Source of the DNA: G963676205 sp964342525
GTDB lineage: Bacteria; Campylobacterota; Campylobacteria; Campylobacterales; Arcobacteraceae
NCBI GenBank assembly: GCA_964342525.1
Contig: CAYFGQ010000009.1
Location: 15,707 to 79,706, forward strand
Direction: 5' to 3'
DNA length: 64,000 nucleotides
The notes under the pieces were generated by a model. The model ran no database searches and was not told the origin of the DNA. It saw only the letters and a list, made by a program, of their open reading frames with translations. Each line of letters begins with the position of its first letter. Position 1 is the first letter of the stretch. The position numbers and the translations under genes are program-made. Positions 34,905-43,965 of this stretch are shown in pieces.

Positions 34905-35101
34905 AATATATCCTTTGATAATATATTTATTTTAGTAGAAATATATTACAAGTTAGTGTCTCTAAAAAATTATTTCTAATTATTTTATTACTTTTAATAG
35001 TTTATAGTGGCTTTGCTTATGGGAATATTATATTTCAAATTAAAATGTTTGATTGAATCCTAAAATAATTTTATATAATTCCTCTTTTCAGACCTTAACT
35101 T

Positions 35102-35839
35102 CTAAAATGTTTCTTTATAACCTAATATTCCTCTTACAAAATATCTTTCATTTGTATTATAATTATTTTCCTCAAATACCCCTCCATATTTAAAGTATAT
35201 TAAACTATTATCATATTTATATCCATATCCCATAAATATAGCTAATCTATTAGTCACTTTTGTCATTTGGTATTCAACATTATCTATCCAAAATCCATAA
35301 CCTTGATCAGTAGGTTCTCCCTCTGTATCCAACATACGTGTTTCTTTCAATTCTATTTTAACACCAATATTATCTTTTTTTGTAGTTACTAAATTTCCAT
35401 TTATAAATATGTCTTCATCATCTTTTCTATATACAAAACCTACAATAAACCTAAAATTATGAACTAATAGTTGCCAACCTGTTGATATACTTTTTTGCTC
35501 AAAAGATATTGGATATTTCCCATCTGTTAGCCTATATCTATTTTGTTCCCATTCCAAAACCATATCTTGAATATTCTCAGAAGAAGAATCTAAAAAGGGC
35601 ATTCCTTCTATAACCAAGGAAGAATAATACTCTTTGTGTCTTTCATATTTTACATCCCATTTATTTTCATCATTTAATTTTATACCATAAATATAACGAT
35701 TATACATCTCACCTCTAAGGTTTAAATTAGAATCATCCTCCCTAAATTCAATATCATTAAGAGAATTAAAAATATCAACACTTATCCCATACAAAAAGCT
35801 ATTCATTACAAATAAAAAAACTATAAATACCTTCTTCAA
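35102..35839 (-). CDS. Predicted outer-membrane protein of unknown family
   Basis: A 245-residue exported protein with signal peptide (KKVFIVFLFVMNSFLYG) and alternating short strands rich in Tyr and charged residues, ending ...RGILGYKETF with terminal Phe, as in small outer-membrane barrels. I do not recognise the family. Its start overlaps the upstream helicase stop by 4 bases, so it is translationally coupled to a DNA/RNA helicase, an odd pairing. It is the last gene of the leuS-ccmA-helicase run. Confidence 0.68.
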   Translation of the reverse strand: MKKVFIVFLFVMNSFLYGISVDIFNSLNDIEFREDDSNLNLRGEMYNRYIYGIKLNDENKWDVKYERHKEYYSSLVIEGMPFLDSSSENIQDMVLEWEQNRYRLTDGKYPISFEQKSISTGWQLLVHNFRFIVGFVYRKDDEDIFINGNLVTTKKDNIGVKIELKETRMLDTEGEPTDQGYGFWIDNVEYQMTKVTNRLAIFMGYGYKYDNSLIYFKYGGVFEENNYNTNERYFVRGILGYKETF

Positions 35840-37989
35840 CCCTTAACTTCCTTCACTATCTTATAATGCATCTGTTTATACCCCTCTTTTCTTTTCCTAA
35901 AAGATGAAGCAAGCAGTCCATTTTTCTTATCCACTAAATCTATAGCAAGGGATACACCACCACCCCTACCAATACGCCCAAGATATTGAACAAGTCTTCC
36001 ATAATAAGAGATAGGTGTAGCAAAGATTATAGTATTTAGATGAGGGAAATCTATACCTTCACCAAAAAAAGAAGTGGTGGCTAATACTAAAGAAGCATCA
36101 GCTACCTTATCCATATTCTCTTTTTGCTCTTTTTTACTTTGAGACCCATGTACAGATATATATTCTATTTTTTCACCATCTAAAATTCTCTGTAAATTTT
36201 CTATATGTTCAATCCTATCTGTTAAAATAAGTATAGTTCTATCACTATATTTTTTTATCTGCTCAACTATAAGATTATTTCTAGCCATATCATTAGCCAC
36301 TTCATTTACTAATTTTGAATAGTTTTCTTCAGTGGATTCAAACTCTGTATTTACTACTATAAGTTCATGTTTAAAATTTTGAGTCTTTTTAAACTCATAG
36401 GCTACATTTCCTATTTGCATATATAAAATTGGCTCCATACCATCTTTTCTATTTGGAGTAGCACTTAATCCAAGTATATATTTCCCAGAAAACTTTTGGA
36501 TAATCTGCTCGAAGGTTACTGCAGGGATATGGTGAGCTTCATCCACAATCACTTGTGAATAGTTTTGTACGATATCTGGATTATTTTTAAGGCTTTGCAT
36601 GGTAGCAACATCTAGTTTACCATTTAAAGTGTTTTTACTTTTTCCTAATATTCCAACCTCTTTTTTATCCATCTCAAAATAATCAACAAATCGTTCTATC
36701 CATTGGTTTAAAAGCATATTTTTATTTACTACTATTAAGGTTGAACATGATCTTAATTCTATCATCTTTGCACCGATTAAGGTCTTACCAAAACCAGGAG
36801 GAGCAATACAAAGTCCAGAATCTGATTTTAAAATATTTTTTATAGCCATGTCTTGTTCTGGACGCAAGGTAAATTTTACTTTAGGAAAGGAATCTTCTTT
36901 AAAACCCCTTTTATCTTCAATATTTAATTTTACCCCATGGGAAGTAAAAAATTCTTTTATATTTTCAAACAAACCCCTAGGAATAATTATATACTTATCA
37001 TTTACACTATAACAAATAACCACCTTAGGAATATTATAAGCTGGTCTTCTCATCTTTATAAGCATCTCATAAGTTGGATTTTTAAAGCTAGACAATTCTT
37101 TTAAATATTTAATCACAGAAATATCAAGCTTTGATTTTTCTATATAAATGGCATCAAAAAGTGTGATATTTAACTCTTTTGACTTTATGATTATTCCATT
37201 TTTTTCTTCTTGCCAAGGGTTTGTTTGTTGATCAACTATTAAAGATTTTAACTGTTTAGTTTGTATCTTTTTTATATTTGATAATACTAACCATTGATCT
37301 TCATATTCTTTATTTAATTCTATATCTATAAATATGGATAAGTTATCAGTTCTTTCTTTTAAAAATAAAGGTAAAGATACGTATGAACCCAAAGAATTAT
37401 CATATACTTCGGCACTTGGAGTTATACTTTTTACATTAGCTGTAGTTTTAGAAAGTATAGTTTTTACTAAAAAAGTAGCATCTTCTATCTTTACCATATC
37501 CTCAAAAAACAGCCAACCCCTTATACCATCACTTTGCCTTTCAAAATATACATCTAAGAAAAAACTTTTAGTGATTTGGGATATATTTTTTGCATCATCT
37601 AAGGCTCTATTGCCTTTTAAATTTATGGTGATATATTTACAAAGTTTCTGTTTTATTGTTGGATATGAAGCTAGTTTCTTTTCACCCCTTAAATGGGACT
37701 CTATAAGATCATCATTTATAAAAAGGTAATCACTCCCTTTAAAGGTTTTTGTAGCAGCATAAAAGCTTGTTTTTGAACCATCCTTATTACTCCAAAAAGT
37801 AGCATAGTATTTGTTTGAGCTAAAAAAGAGGGATTTAAATATGGATATTTTTTGATCTTTTGAAAAAGATTTGGGTTTAGGATTAGATTTTGTTTTTAGT
37901 TTTGATTTTATTAAATCAATCTCTTTTTCAATTTCTAGTTTTTGTTTTTGAAGTTTTTCAAGTCTATCAGCAAGAGCTTGGGGATTCAA
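35836..37989 (-). CDS. TOTE-type primase-domain/SF2 helicase with degenerate primase
   Basis: A 717-residue protein. An N-terminal coiled coil (about 5-33) is followed by a region (about 47-215) that lines up with the archaeo-eukaryotic primase domain of TOTE conflict systems: FKSLFFSSNKYYATFW, INDDLIESHLRGEKKLASYP and YFERQSDGIRGWLFFE. The primase metal residues are missing: the usual D-F-D reads N123-L-K125, and the G-x-H-x-W block reads GIRGW. A full SF2 helicase follows: PPGFGKT (397-403), DEAH (483-486), SATPNRKDG (509-517) and QYLGRIGRGG (668-677). It is 9 bases downstream of ccmA. Helicase activity is likely; primase activity is not. Confidence 0.82.
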   Translation of the reverse strand: MNPQALADRLEKLQKQKLEIEKEIDLIKSKLKTKSNPKPKSFSKDQKISIFKSLFFSSNKYYATFWSNKDGSKTSFYAATKTFKGSDYLFINDDLIESHLRGEKKLASYPTIKQKLCKYITINLKGNRALDDAKNISQITKSFFLDVYFERQSDGIRGWLFFEDMVKIEDATFLVKTILSKTTANVKSITPSAEVYDNSLGSYVSLPLFLKERTDNLSIFIDIELNKEYEDQWLVLSNIKKIQTKQLKSLIVDQQTNPWQEEKNGIIIKSKELNITLFDAIYIEKSKLDISVIKYLKELSSFKNPTYEMLIKMRRPAYNIPKVVICYSVNDKYIIIPRGLFENIKEFFTSHGVKLNIEDKRGFKEDSFPKVKFTLRPEQDMAIKNILKSDSGLCIAPPGFGKTLIGAKMIELRSCSTLIVVNKNMLLNQWIERFVDYFEMDKKEVGILGKSKNTLNGKLDVATMQSLKNNPDIVQNYSQVIVDEAHHIPAVTFEQIIQKFSGKYILGLSATPNRKDGMEPILYMQIGNVAYEFKKTQNFKHELIVVNTEFESTEENYSKLVNEVANDMARNNLIVEQIKKYSDRTILILTDRIEHIENLQRILDGEKIEYISVHGSQSKKEQKENMDKVADASLVLATTSFFGEGIDFPHLNTIIFATPISYYGRLVQYLGRIGRGGGVSLAIDLVDKKNGLLASSFRKRKEGYKQMHYKIVKEVKG

Positions 37990-37998
37990 AACTATCCC

Positions 37999-38448
37999 CT
38001 ATGATTTTTTTATTTTTGCAGGTTCTTCTAAAACCTCTTCCTTATCAAAATAACTATCATCATCTTTAATACCATTGTATCTACTTGTAAGGGTTGAGTT
38101 TTTTACTTTTCCCTCACCTTCAAATACACCATTTTCATCTATCACTAGATTTTTATAGATAAGTCTTCCAAGGATTTTACCATCTGCTAAGATATGAACA
38201 TTTTCACAATCTACCACACCATCTATAAAACCATTGATTGTAAGAGTATTACACTTTACATCCCCAAAAACTTCACCACTTTTTCCTATTGTGATCATAC
38301 TTGAAGCTATAAGCATCCCCTCAAATTTACCATCTATGTGAATAGAACCCTTTGTATCTATACCACCTTTGATATGTGTACCTTCTGCAACTACTGTAAC
38401 TCCAGTTTTTTGCTCTGGTGTGCTATTAGATTTACCAAAGATTCCCAT
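37999..38448 (-). CDS. ccmA: Bactofilin (cell-shape cytoskeletal protein)
   Basis: A 149-residue bactofilin, a polymer-forming right-handed beta-helix protein. The repeats read IKGGIDTKGSIHIDGKFEG, TLTINGFIDGVVDCENVHI and ILGRLIYKNLVIDENGVFEG. In Helicobacter pylori CcmA, with the Csd peptidases, keeps cell curvature. Its start overlaps the M23 peptidase gene by 58 bases, as in the H. pylori csd1-ccmA pair, so translation is strongly coupled. The name ccmA follows the Helicobacter usage (not cytochrome c maturation). Confidence 0.93.
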   Translation of the reverse strand: MGIFGKSNSTPEQKTGVTVVAEGTHIKGGIDTKGSIHIDGKFEGMLIASSMITIGKSGEVFGDVKCNTLTINGFIDGVVDCENVHILADGKILGRLIYKNLVIDENGVFEGEGKVKNSTLTSRYNGIKDDDSYFDKEEVLEEPAKIKKS

Positions 38449-39266
38449 TTCACTCTCCTTTGTTTTTCAAATATTTCATCGTAATTTTTCATATTCCATT
38501 CTATGAATGGCCTTGGATCTAAGATTTTTCCCGCATGTCTTACTTCATAGTGTAAGTGTGGTCCAGTACTTTGTCCACTATTTCCACTTAAAGCTACAAG
38601 TTGACCTTTTTTCACCACATCCCCAACTTTTACTCTAGTAAAACGCAAGTGCGCATATAATGTTTCAAATCCATAATTGTGTTGGATATGTACAACCCTT
38701 CCAAATGCACCCTCATTTTTATCTTGTACATATTTTACAACTCCATCTGCTGTAGCAAATACATCTGTACGTCTTGGAGCTCTTAAATCTATCCCCTTAT
38801 GGAATTTTTTTCTATTTAAAATTGGGTGAATTCTATATCCATATTTTGCAGTAACTTTTATAGGAATATTCATAGGATTACCACTTGGAATAGTTTGTAG
38901 CATATATTGTTTATTTGCAGTTGTAATTGTTGCTAAAGTTGCTTTTTTAATAAGATCAGTCTCATCATCCGCATCAAGTCCTATCATATCAGCAATATCA
39001 TCTAATTTTGAGCTTATCTCTTCTATATCTTTTACTTTATCAGCTATCTCCATAGAGTAGAGTTTATTTTGAGAAGATAATCTTTTCTCTTCAGCTTTTA
39101 GGGTTTGAACCTTATCACTTAAAAAATTGATCAATGCAAAACTTACACCTATTACTATTACAGTAATAACTATAGCAATCCAAAGATACTTTTTAGCTGC
39201 TTGATGGATGTTATAAGATTTAGTACCATTAACATCTGATATTGTTATAAGAAATCTATTTTTCAA
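38391..39266 (-). CDS. csd1: M23 endopeptidase, Csd1-like cell-shape protein
   Basis: A 291-residue membrane-anchored peptidoglycan endopeptidase. The helix is at about 29-48 (WIAIVITVIVIGVSFALINF), a coiled coil follows (about 50-90), then the LytM/M23 domain. Zinc and catalytic residues are intact: H in KFHKGIDL with its D, YAHLRF, and GPHLHYEV. It is predicted to cut D-Ala-mDAP cross-links. It sits between folC (11-base overlap) and ccmA (58-base overlap), as in Helicobacter csd1. Only one M23 gene is here, whereas H. pylori has csd1 and csd2 side by side. Confidence 0.9.
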   Translation of the reverse strand: MKNRFLITISDVNGTKSYNIHQAAKKYLWIAIVITVIVIGVSFALINFLSDKVQTLKAEEKRLSSQNKLYSMEIADKVKDIEEISSKLDDIADMIGLDADDETDLIKKATLATITTANKQYMLQTIPSGNPMNIPIKVTAKYGYRIHPILNRKKFHKGIDLRAPRRTDVFATADGVVKYVQDKNEGAFGRVVHIQHNYGFETLYAHLRFTRVKVGDVVKKGQLVALSGNSGQSTGPHLHYEVRHAGKILDPRPFIEWNMKNYDEIFEKQRRVKWESLVNLIAHQSKKLELQ

Positions 39267-40380
39267 AACTTTTATACCACCTTAAAAACTCTTCTACTAC
39301 TAAAAATGATCCAAATACTAAATACTCTTTATGAGAATCAATTGCATCAAAATCACTATATTTTAATTTTAGTTCTTCACAAACTTTTATTAAACTATCT
39401 TTATCAACAATTCTTTGATCATCAAGTTTAATTATTTCTACAGATTTAATTATAGGTGATAGTAATTTTAATACACCTTTATAATCCTTATCATTATAAC
39501 TATTATATACAAGAGTCACTTTCTTATTCATAAAATGTTCTTTAATAACATTTGCAGCAAGAGTATTATGCCCCACATCTATGGTGATTTTTTCATTTAA
39601 ACTCTGACAACGTCCAAAAAGTTTTGGAAAAGCAAATTTTTTATATTCTAAACCTAAGTATTTCAGTACAGATAAAGAATGTTTTAAATTATTTTTTAAA
39701 TATTCAGGAAGATCAAAAGTAGAAGTATCTATTTCAAAATCTTCCACAAAAAGCACTTTCCTTTTCTCTTTATAGATTTCTAATTCAGTATAAACCTCTT
39801 TATTAATTTGGGAAGCAACTATCATAGTATTATCACAAGATCTTACTTTTGTATGGGTGATCTCTTCTATTGTATTTCCTAAGAAGTTTTGATGATCTAA
39901 ACCTATTGGGGTTACTAAAGTAAGATCATTTTTCACCACATTTGTAGCATCAAACTCCCCACCAAGACCAGCTTCTAAAACTAAATAATCCCTTGAAGAT
40001 GATAAATATAAAGCTAAAAGTGTAGTGTATTCAAAATATGTAAGCTTTGATAAAATCTCATCATCAAATACTTCTTGAAGTTTATTATGGGCAGATTCAA
40101 GTTCTTCATTTGAAGAGTTTTCACCATTTATCCAAATACGCTCATTAAACTCTACTATATGAGGAGAACTATAATGTAAGGTATCAAAACCTTTTTGATT
40201 TAAGATATCTGATAAAAACCTCCCCGTACTACCTTTTCCATTAGTACCAATTATATGAATTACATAGGGGATTTTTACATACGCTTCTAAAACTTGCCAA
40301 GCCCTATTTACGATAGAATAATCTATCTTATCATAATAGAGGCTCTTATGTTCTAAAAAGCTATTTAGATTTTGTGCCAT
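39256..40380 (-). CDS. folC: Folylpolyglutamate/dihydrofolate synthase
   Basis: Mur-ligase-type enzyme adding glutamate to folates (and dihydropteroate). 374 residues, shorter than the ~420 of E. coli. Key blocks are the P-loop IIGTNGKGSTGRF, SPHIVEFNERIWING, VLEAGLGGEFDATN, TPIGLDHQNFLG and, in the C-terminal half, VDVGHN-like TIDVGHNTLAAN. It overlaps lptE by 20 bases and csd1 by 11. Confidence 0.94.
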   Translation of the reverse strand: MAQNLNSFLEHKSLYYDKIDYSIVNRAWQVLEAYVKIPYVIHIIGTNGKGSTGRFLSDILNQKGFDTLHYSSPHIVEFNERIWINGENSSNEELESAHNKLQEVFDDEILSKLTYFEYTTLLALYLSSSRDYLVLEAGLGGEFDATNVVKNDLTLVTPIGLDHQNFLGNTIEEITHTKVRSCDNTMIVASQINKEVYTELEIYKEKRKVLFVEDFEIDTSTFDLPEYLKNNLKHSLSVLKYLGLEYKKFAFPKLFGRCQSLNEKITIDVGHNTLAANVIKEHFMNKKVTLVYNSYNDKDYKGVLKLLSPIIKSVEIIKLDDQRIVDKDSLIKVCEELKLKYSDFDAIDSHKEYLVFGSFLVVEEFLRWYKSFEK

Positions 40381-40927
40381 TTATATCTTCAGATTTAAAT
40401 GATCTTACAGCAATACTTGAGATCACCTTATCAAATGCCTTTGATGCTGCATTTTTAATAGCTTGAAACTTTGCAGTATCAGATACAGTTGCACTTCCAT
40501 CCACAGCAAATTCAAAGGAGTCACTTACTGAAAAACTACCATTTGAATTTTCATTTGAATAACCTACACTTATAGAAACTGTTGTTCTATATAGATTTGC
40601 ATATCCATATGTTGAGGATGAAGAGTCTGTATCATATTGTATAGCAGAAGTTGATACACTATTTAAACTCACATCCATTACTGTATCTGCTTCACTTCTT
40701 TTAGATACTAACTTTCCACCAAATCTACTTATAATAGCATCATTAACCGCATCTTTTATGATTACTGAGTTTTTTGCACTATTAACAGCAATTTTCATAT
40801 TTACATAATATTTTGAGTTATGTCCTAACTCCTCTTTTACATAATGAGTTGTAGGCTTGTAACCGCAAGCGGTTAAACTAAAAGCTAAAAGTGAAAAACT
40901 AAAAAGTAAAGGAAGATACTTTTTCAA
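40361..40927 (-). CDS. lptE: LPS-assembly lipoprotein LptE
   Basis: A 188-residue lipoprotein with signal and lipobox LTAC (about 18-21), start of the mature chain CGYKP-, as in LptE. The body holds a beta-rich domain (YVNMKIAVNSAKNS, LYRTTVSISVGYSN). It plugs the LptD barrel for LPS transport to the outer leaflet. Location directly after leuS (2-base gap) is the same as in E. coli and other Campylobacterota, which supports the call despite weak sequence conservation. Confidence 0.85.
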   Translation of the reverse strand: MKKYLPLLFSFSLLAFSLTACGYKPTTHYVKEELGHNSKYYVNMKIAVNSAKNSVIIKDAVNDAIISRFGGKLVSKRSEADTVMDVSLNSVSTSAIQYDTDSSSSTYGYANLYRTTVSISVGYSNENSNGSFSVSDSFEFAVDGSATVSDTAKFQAIKNAASKAFDKVISSIAVRSFKSEDINGTKSK

Positions 40928-40929
40928 AA

Positions 40930-43389
40930 TTATCCTTTAACTACCAAGTTAACCAGTTTATTTGGCACTACGATCTCTTTTATAAGCTCTTTACCATCTA
41001 TCCATTTTTTAGCACTATCACTTGCTTTTGCAAGTTCTAAAATCTCATCTTTAGATGCACTTGGACTCACTTCAATCTCACCTCTTTTTTTACCATTAAT
41101 AGTGATAGCTAAAGTAACAGAGTCAGCTACAAATACCTCTTCTTTTACTTCTAGAGTATTTGTAAAGTTTTCCCTTGCAAATAGTTTATCTGCAATATCC
41201 CAACAAGTATGAGGAATAATTGGCTCTAGGATATTTGATAAGATATAATATCCCTCAGACCATACAGCAGCATTTTTTTGTGCTGATAAAGCGTTTAAAG
41301 CTTCCATTGAAGATGCAATTAATGTATTAAAAGCAAATGTTTTACCCATAACTTCAAAAGACTTTTTTAATGCTTCATATACTTTTTTTCTAGCTTCTTT
41401 TTCCTCTTTATTAAGTGATGAGTGATCAATATTTAAAAGCTCTTCAGTTGATGCTGTGGCATTATCTGCTCTATCATAGAACTTTTTGATAAATCTAAAT
41501 GCACCCTCAACTGCCGAATCATTCCACTCTAACTCTTTTGTTGGTGGTGCAGCAAATAGGATAAATAACCTTGCAGTATCTGCCCCATACTCTTTTACAA
41601 TAGCATCAGGATCTACAACATTACCTTTTGATTTACTCATCTTAGCACCATCTTTTAATACCATACCTTGAGTTAAAAGATTTGCAAATGGCTCACGAGA
41701 ATTTGTATATCCAAGCTCATTTAATGCTTTTGTGAAAAATCTTGCATATAAAAGGTGTAAAATAGCATGTTCGATACCACCAATATATTGATCCACATCC
41801 ATCCAGTAATTTGAATCCTCTTTTGAGATACCTTCACTATTCCATTTAGCTGGGTTTGTAGCATATCTTAAGAAATACCAAGATGATTGTACAAAAGTAT
41901 CAAGAGTATCAGTTTCTCTTAGGGCATCTGCTCCACATTTAGGACATGATGTATGTTTCCATGTTGGATGAGTATCTAATGGATTTCCTTCCCCTGTAAT
42001 TTTCACATCTTCAGGAAGTGCAACTGGTAGATTTTCAATCTTCTCAGGAACTAAACCACAAGAATCACAGTGGATAAATGGGATAGGTGCTCCCCAGTAT
42101 CTTTGTCTAGATACACCCCAATCTCTTAGTTTAAAATTGATTTGTTTTGATCCATGACCCTCTTGGTCAAAATCGTAGATGATAGATTTTTTTGCTTTAT
42201 TGTTTTTCATACCATCATATTTACCTGAGTTGATAAGTTTACCCTCACCAGTATAAGCTTCACTCATATCAGTATCATTTTCAATAACTACATTGATTGG
42301 TAAATCATATTTTTTAGCAAATTCAAAATCTCTCTCATCATGTGCCGGCACAGCCATAACTGCTCCACCACCATAAGATGCAAGTACAAAGTTAGCTACC
42401 CATACAGGAACTTTATTTCCAGTTAGAGGATGGATCACATCGATCTCTAAAGATAAACCTTGTTTCTCTTCAGTTGCTCTATCCCTTTCACTAACTTTTT
42501 TCATAGCTTCAATTGCAGCTATTTTTTCATCACTTAAAAGTTTATTCTCTAAAATATAATCAACAATAGGATGCTCAGGTGCTAAAGCAGAATAAGATAC
42601 ACCAAAAATTGTATCTGGTCTTGTTGTAAATACAGAGTATTTCTCAAAGTTATTACCAAGTTTTTCTTTACTCTCTTCACTTATAGAAAAATCAAACTCT
42701 AAACCTTCACTTCTACCTATCCAGTTTTCTTGCATTGTTAAAACTTGTGATGGCCACTTACCTTCAAGTGTTTTAAGATCATCAAGTAGAGTTTGTGCAT
42801 ATTTTGTGATACCAACATAATAACCAGGCATCTCTTTTTGTTCTACCTCATTATCACATCTCCAACAACACCCCTCTTCAACTTGCTCATTAGCTAAAAC
42901 TGTATGACAATCTTCACACCAATTTACAGTAGTTGATTTTCTATAAAGAAGTTCGTTTTCATACATCTTGATAATAAACTCTTGTTCCCACTTTGTATAA
43001 AGCTCATCACTTGTAGCAAACTCTCTTGTATTTGAAAAAGATAGACCTAAAGAGCTTAACTCTTTATTCATATAATCGATATTTTCATAAGTCCATTTTT
43101 TTGGATGAAGTTTATGTTTTATGGCTGCATTTTCTGCTGGCATTCCAAAACTATCCCATCCAATTGGGTGAAGTACATTAAAACCATTTTTTCTAAAGTG
43201 TCTTGCAAAAGCATCACCTAAACAGTAGTTTCTCACATGCCCCATATGGATTCTACCACTTGGATATGGGAACATACTTAAGATATATTTTTTATCTTTA
43301 TCTGTATTTTCATCTTCAGGCTCGAAGCTATTGTTTTCATTCCAATAACTTTGCCATTTTTGTTCAATATTTCCTGGTTCATATTGCAT
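40930..43389 (-). CDS. leuS: Leucyl-tRNA synthetase
   Basis: Charges tRNA-Leu. An 819-residue class I synthetase with HIGH as PYPSGRIHMGHVRN, the CP1 editing domain (including TTRPDTIFGVSY and GAVMAVPAHDERDFEFA), a zinc cluster CEDCHTVL...CCWRC, and KMSKS as GAKMSKSKGNVVDP. Starts at the ATG at 43389 with AAGGG upstream. It heads the leuS-lptE-folC-csd1-ccmA-helicase transcript. Confidence 0.98.
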   Translation of the reverse strand: MQYEPGNIEQKWQSYWNENNSFEPEDENTDKDKKYILSMFPYPSGRIHMGHVRNYCLGDAFARHFRKNGFNVLHPIGWDSFGMPAENAAIKHKLHPKKWTYENIDYMNKELSSLGLSFSNTREFATSDELYTKWEQEFIIKMYENELLYRKSTTVNWCEDCHTVLANEQVEEGCCWRCDNEVEQKEMPGYYVGITKYAQTLLDDLKTLEGKWPSQVLTMQENWIGRSEGLEFDFSISEESKEKLGNNFEKYSVFTTRPDTIFGVSYSALAPEHPIVDYILENKLLSDEKIAAIEAMKKVSERDRATEEKQGLSLEIDVIHPLTGNKVPVWVANFVLASYGGGAVMAVPAHDERDFEFAKKYDLPINVVIENDTDMSEAYTGEGKLINSGKYDGMKNNKAKKSIIYDFDQEGHGSKQINFKLRDWGVSRQRYWGAPIPFIHCDSCGLVPEKIENLPVALPEDVKITGEGNPLDTHPTWKHTSCPKCGADALRETDTLDTFVQSSWYFLRYATNPAKWNSEGISKEDSNYWMDVDQYIGGIEHAILHLLYARFFTKALNELGYTNSREPFANLLTQGMVLKDGAKMSKSKGNVVDPDAIVKEYGADTARLFILFAAPPTKELEWNDSAVEGAFRFIKKFYDRADNATASTEELLNIDHSSLNKEEKEARKKVYEALKKSFEVMGKTFAFNTLIASSMEALNALSAQKNAAVWSEGYYILSNILEPIIPHTCWDIADKLFARENFTNTLEVKEEVFVADSVTLAITINGKKRGEIEVSPSASKDEILELAKASDSAKKWIDGKELIKEIVVPNKLVNLVVKG

Positions 43390-43428
43390 AAAATAAATCC
43401 CTTGATTTTCTAAAATTTCTTATTATTC

Positions 43429-43773
43429 TTAATATTCTTCATTGTCTTGAGCTTTTGAGCTCTCTATTAATACAAGTGCGATTGAGAATAGATTTGCTAC
43501 CACTGCACCAATTGCTAAAGATACAGCTAAATCTACATTTTGGTTGAAAGTTAATACAACAAATGCTGGTATCAAATGGAGGTCAGCTACGAGAGAACTT
43601 GCTAGTAGTTCTGCTGACATTAGGTTTCTTACACCTATTTTTAAAATTGTAGATATTACATTTACACCTGCTGCTATAAATAGTGCTATTTCATCATGGT
43701 GATATAAAAACCCCGCCGTAGTGGTCAAACTCATCAGAGCGAAAAAGACATAAGTAACCTTACCCCAATCCAT
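43429..43773 (-). CDS. DUF6394 family small membrane protein
   Basis: A 114-residue inner-membrane protein with about four hydrophobic segments (9-25, 29-45, 62-80, 82-105). It starts MDWGKVTYVFFALMSLTTTAG. It matches my memory of the DUF6394 proteins encoded just upstream of leuS in many Campylobacterota. Function unknown. A promoter TATAATCACGACT lies about 28 bases upstream, similar to those of mfd and DUF445. Confidence 0.72.
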   Translation of the reverse strand: MDWGKVTYVFFALMSLTTTAGFLYHHDEIALFIAAGVNVISTILKIGVRNLMSAELLASSLVADLHLIPAFVVLTFNQNVDLAVSLAIGAVVANLFSIALVLIESSKAQDNEEY

Positions 43774-43832
43774 TCAAAATCCTTGTGTGTATTGTTATAA
43801 AGTCGTGATTATATCTAAATGCTGATTAAAAG

Positions 43833-43960
43833 TTAGTAGGTTGGTAAAGTTGGTATGTTAGTAGCTTACCTTAGGGCTAATTAGTTGTAAGTTTTTATGT
43901 TGTATGTTATAAATTTCTAACGGTTTATAAATTAGTTTTAAGGTTACCAAAACCTACTAA
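43833..43960. repeat. Inverted repeat in the gap after flgK
   Basis: TTAGTAGGTT at 43833-43842 and AACCTACTAA at 43951-43960, with further partial complementarity inward (GGTAA/TTACC). The 108 bases between also hold a direct repeat TTATAAATT. It lies in the 3' region of the flagellar transcript and upstream of the DUF6394 promoter. Confidence 0.45.
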
Positions 43961-43965
43961 TCAAT

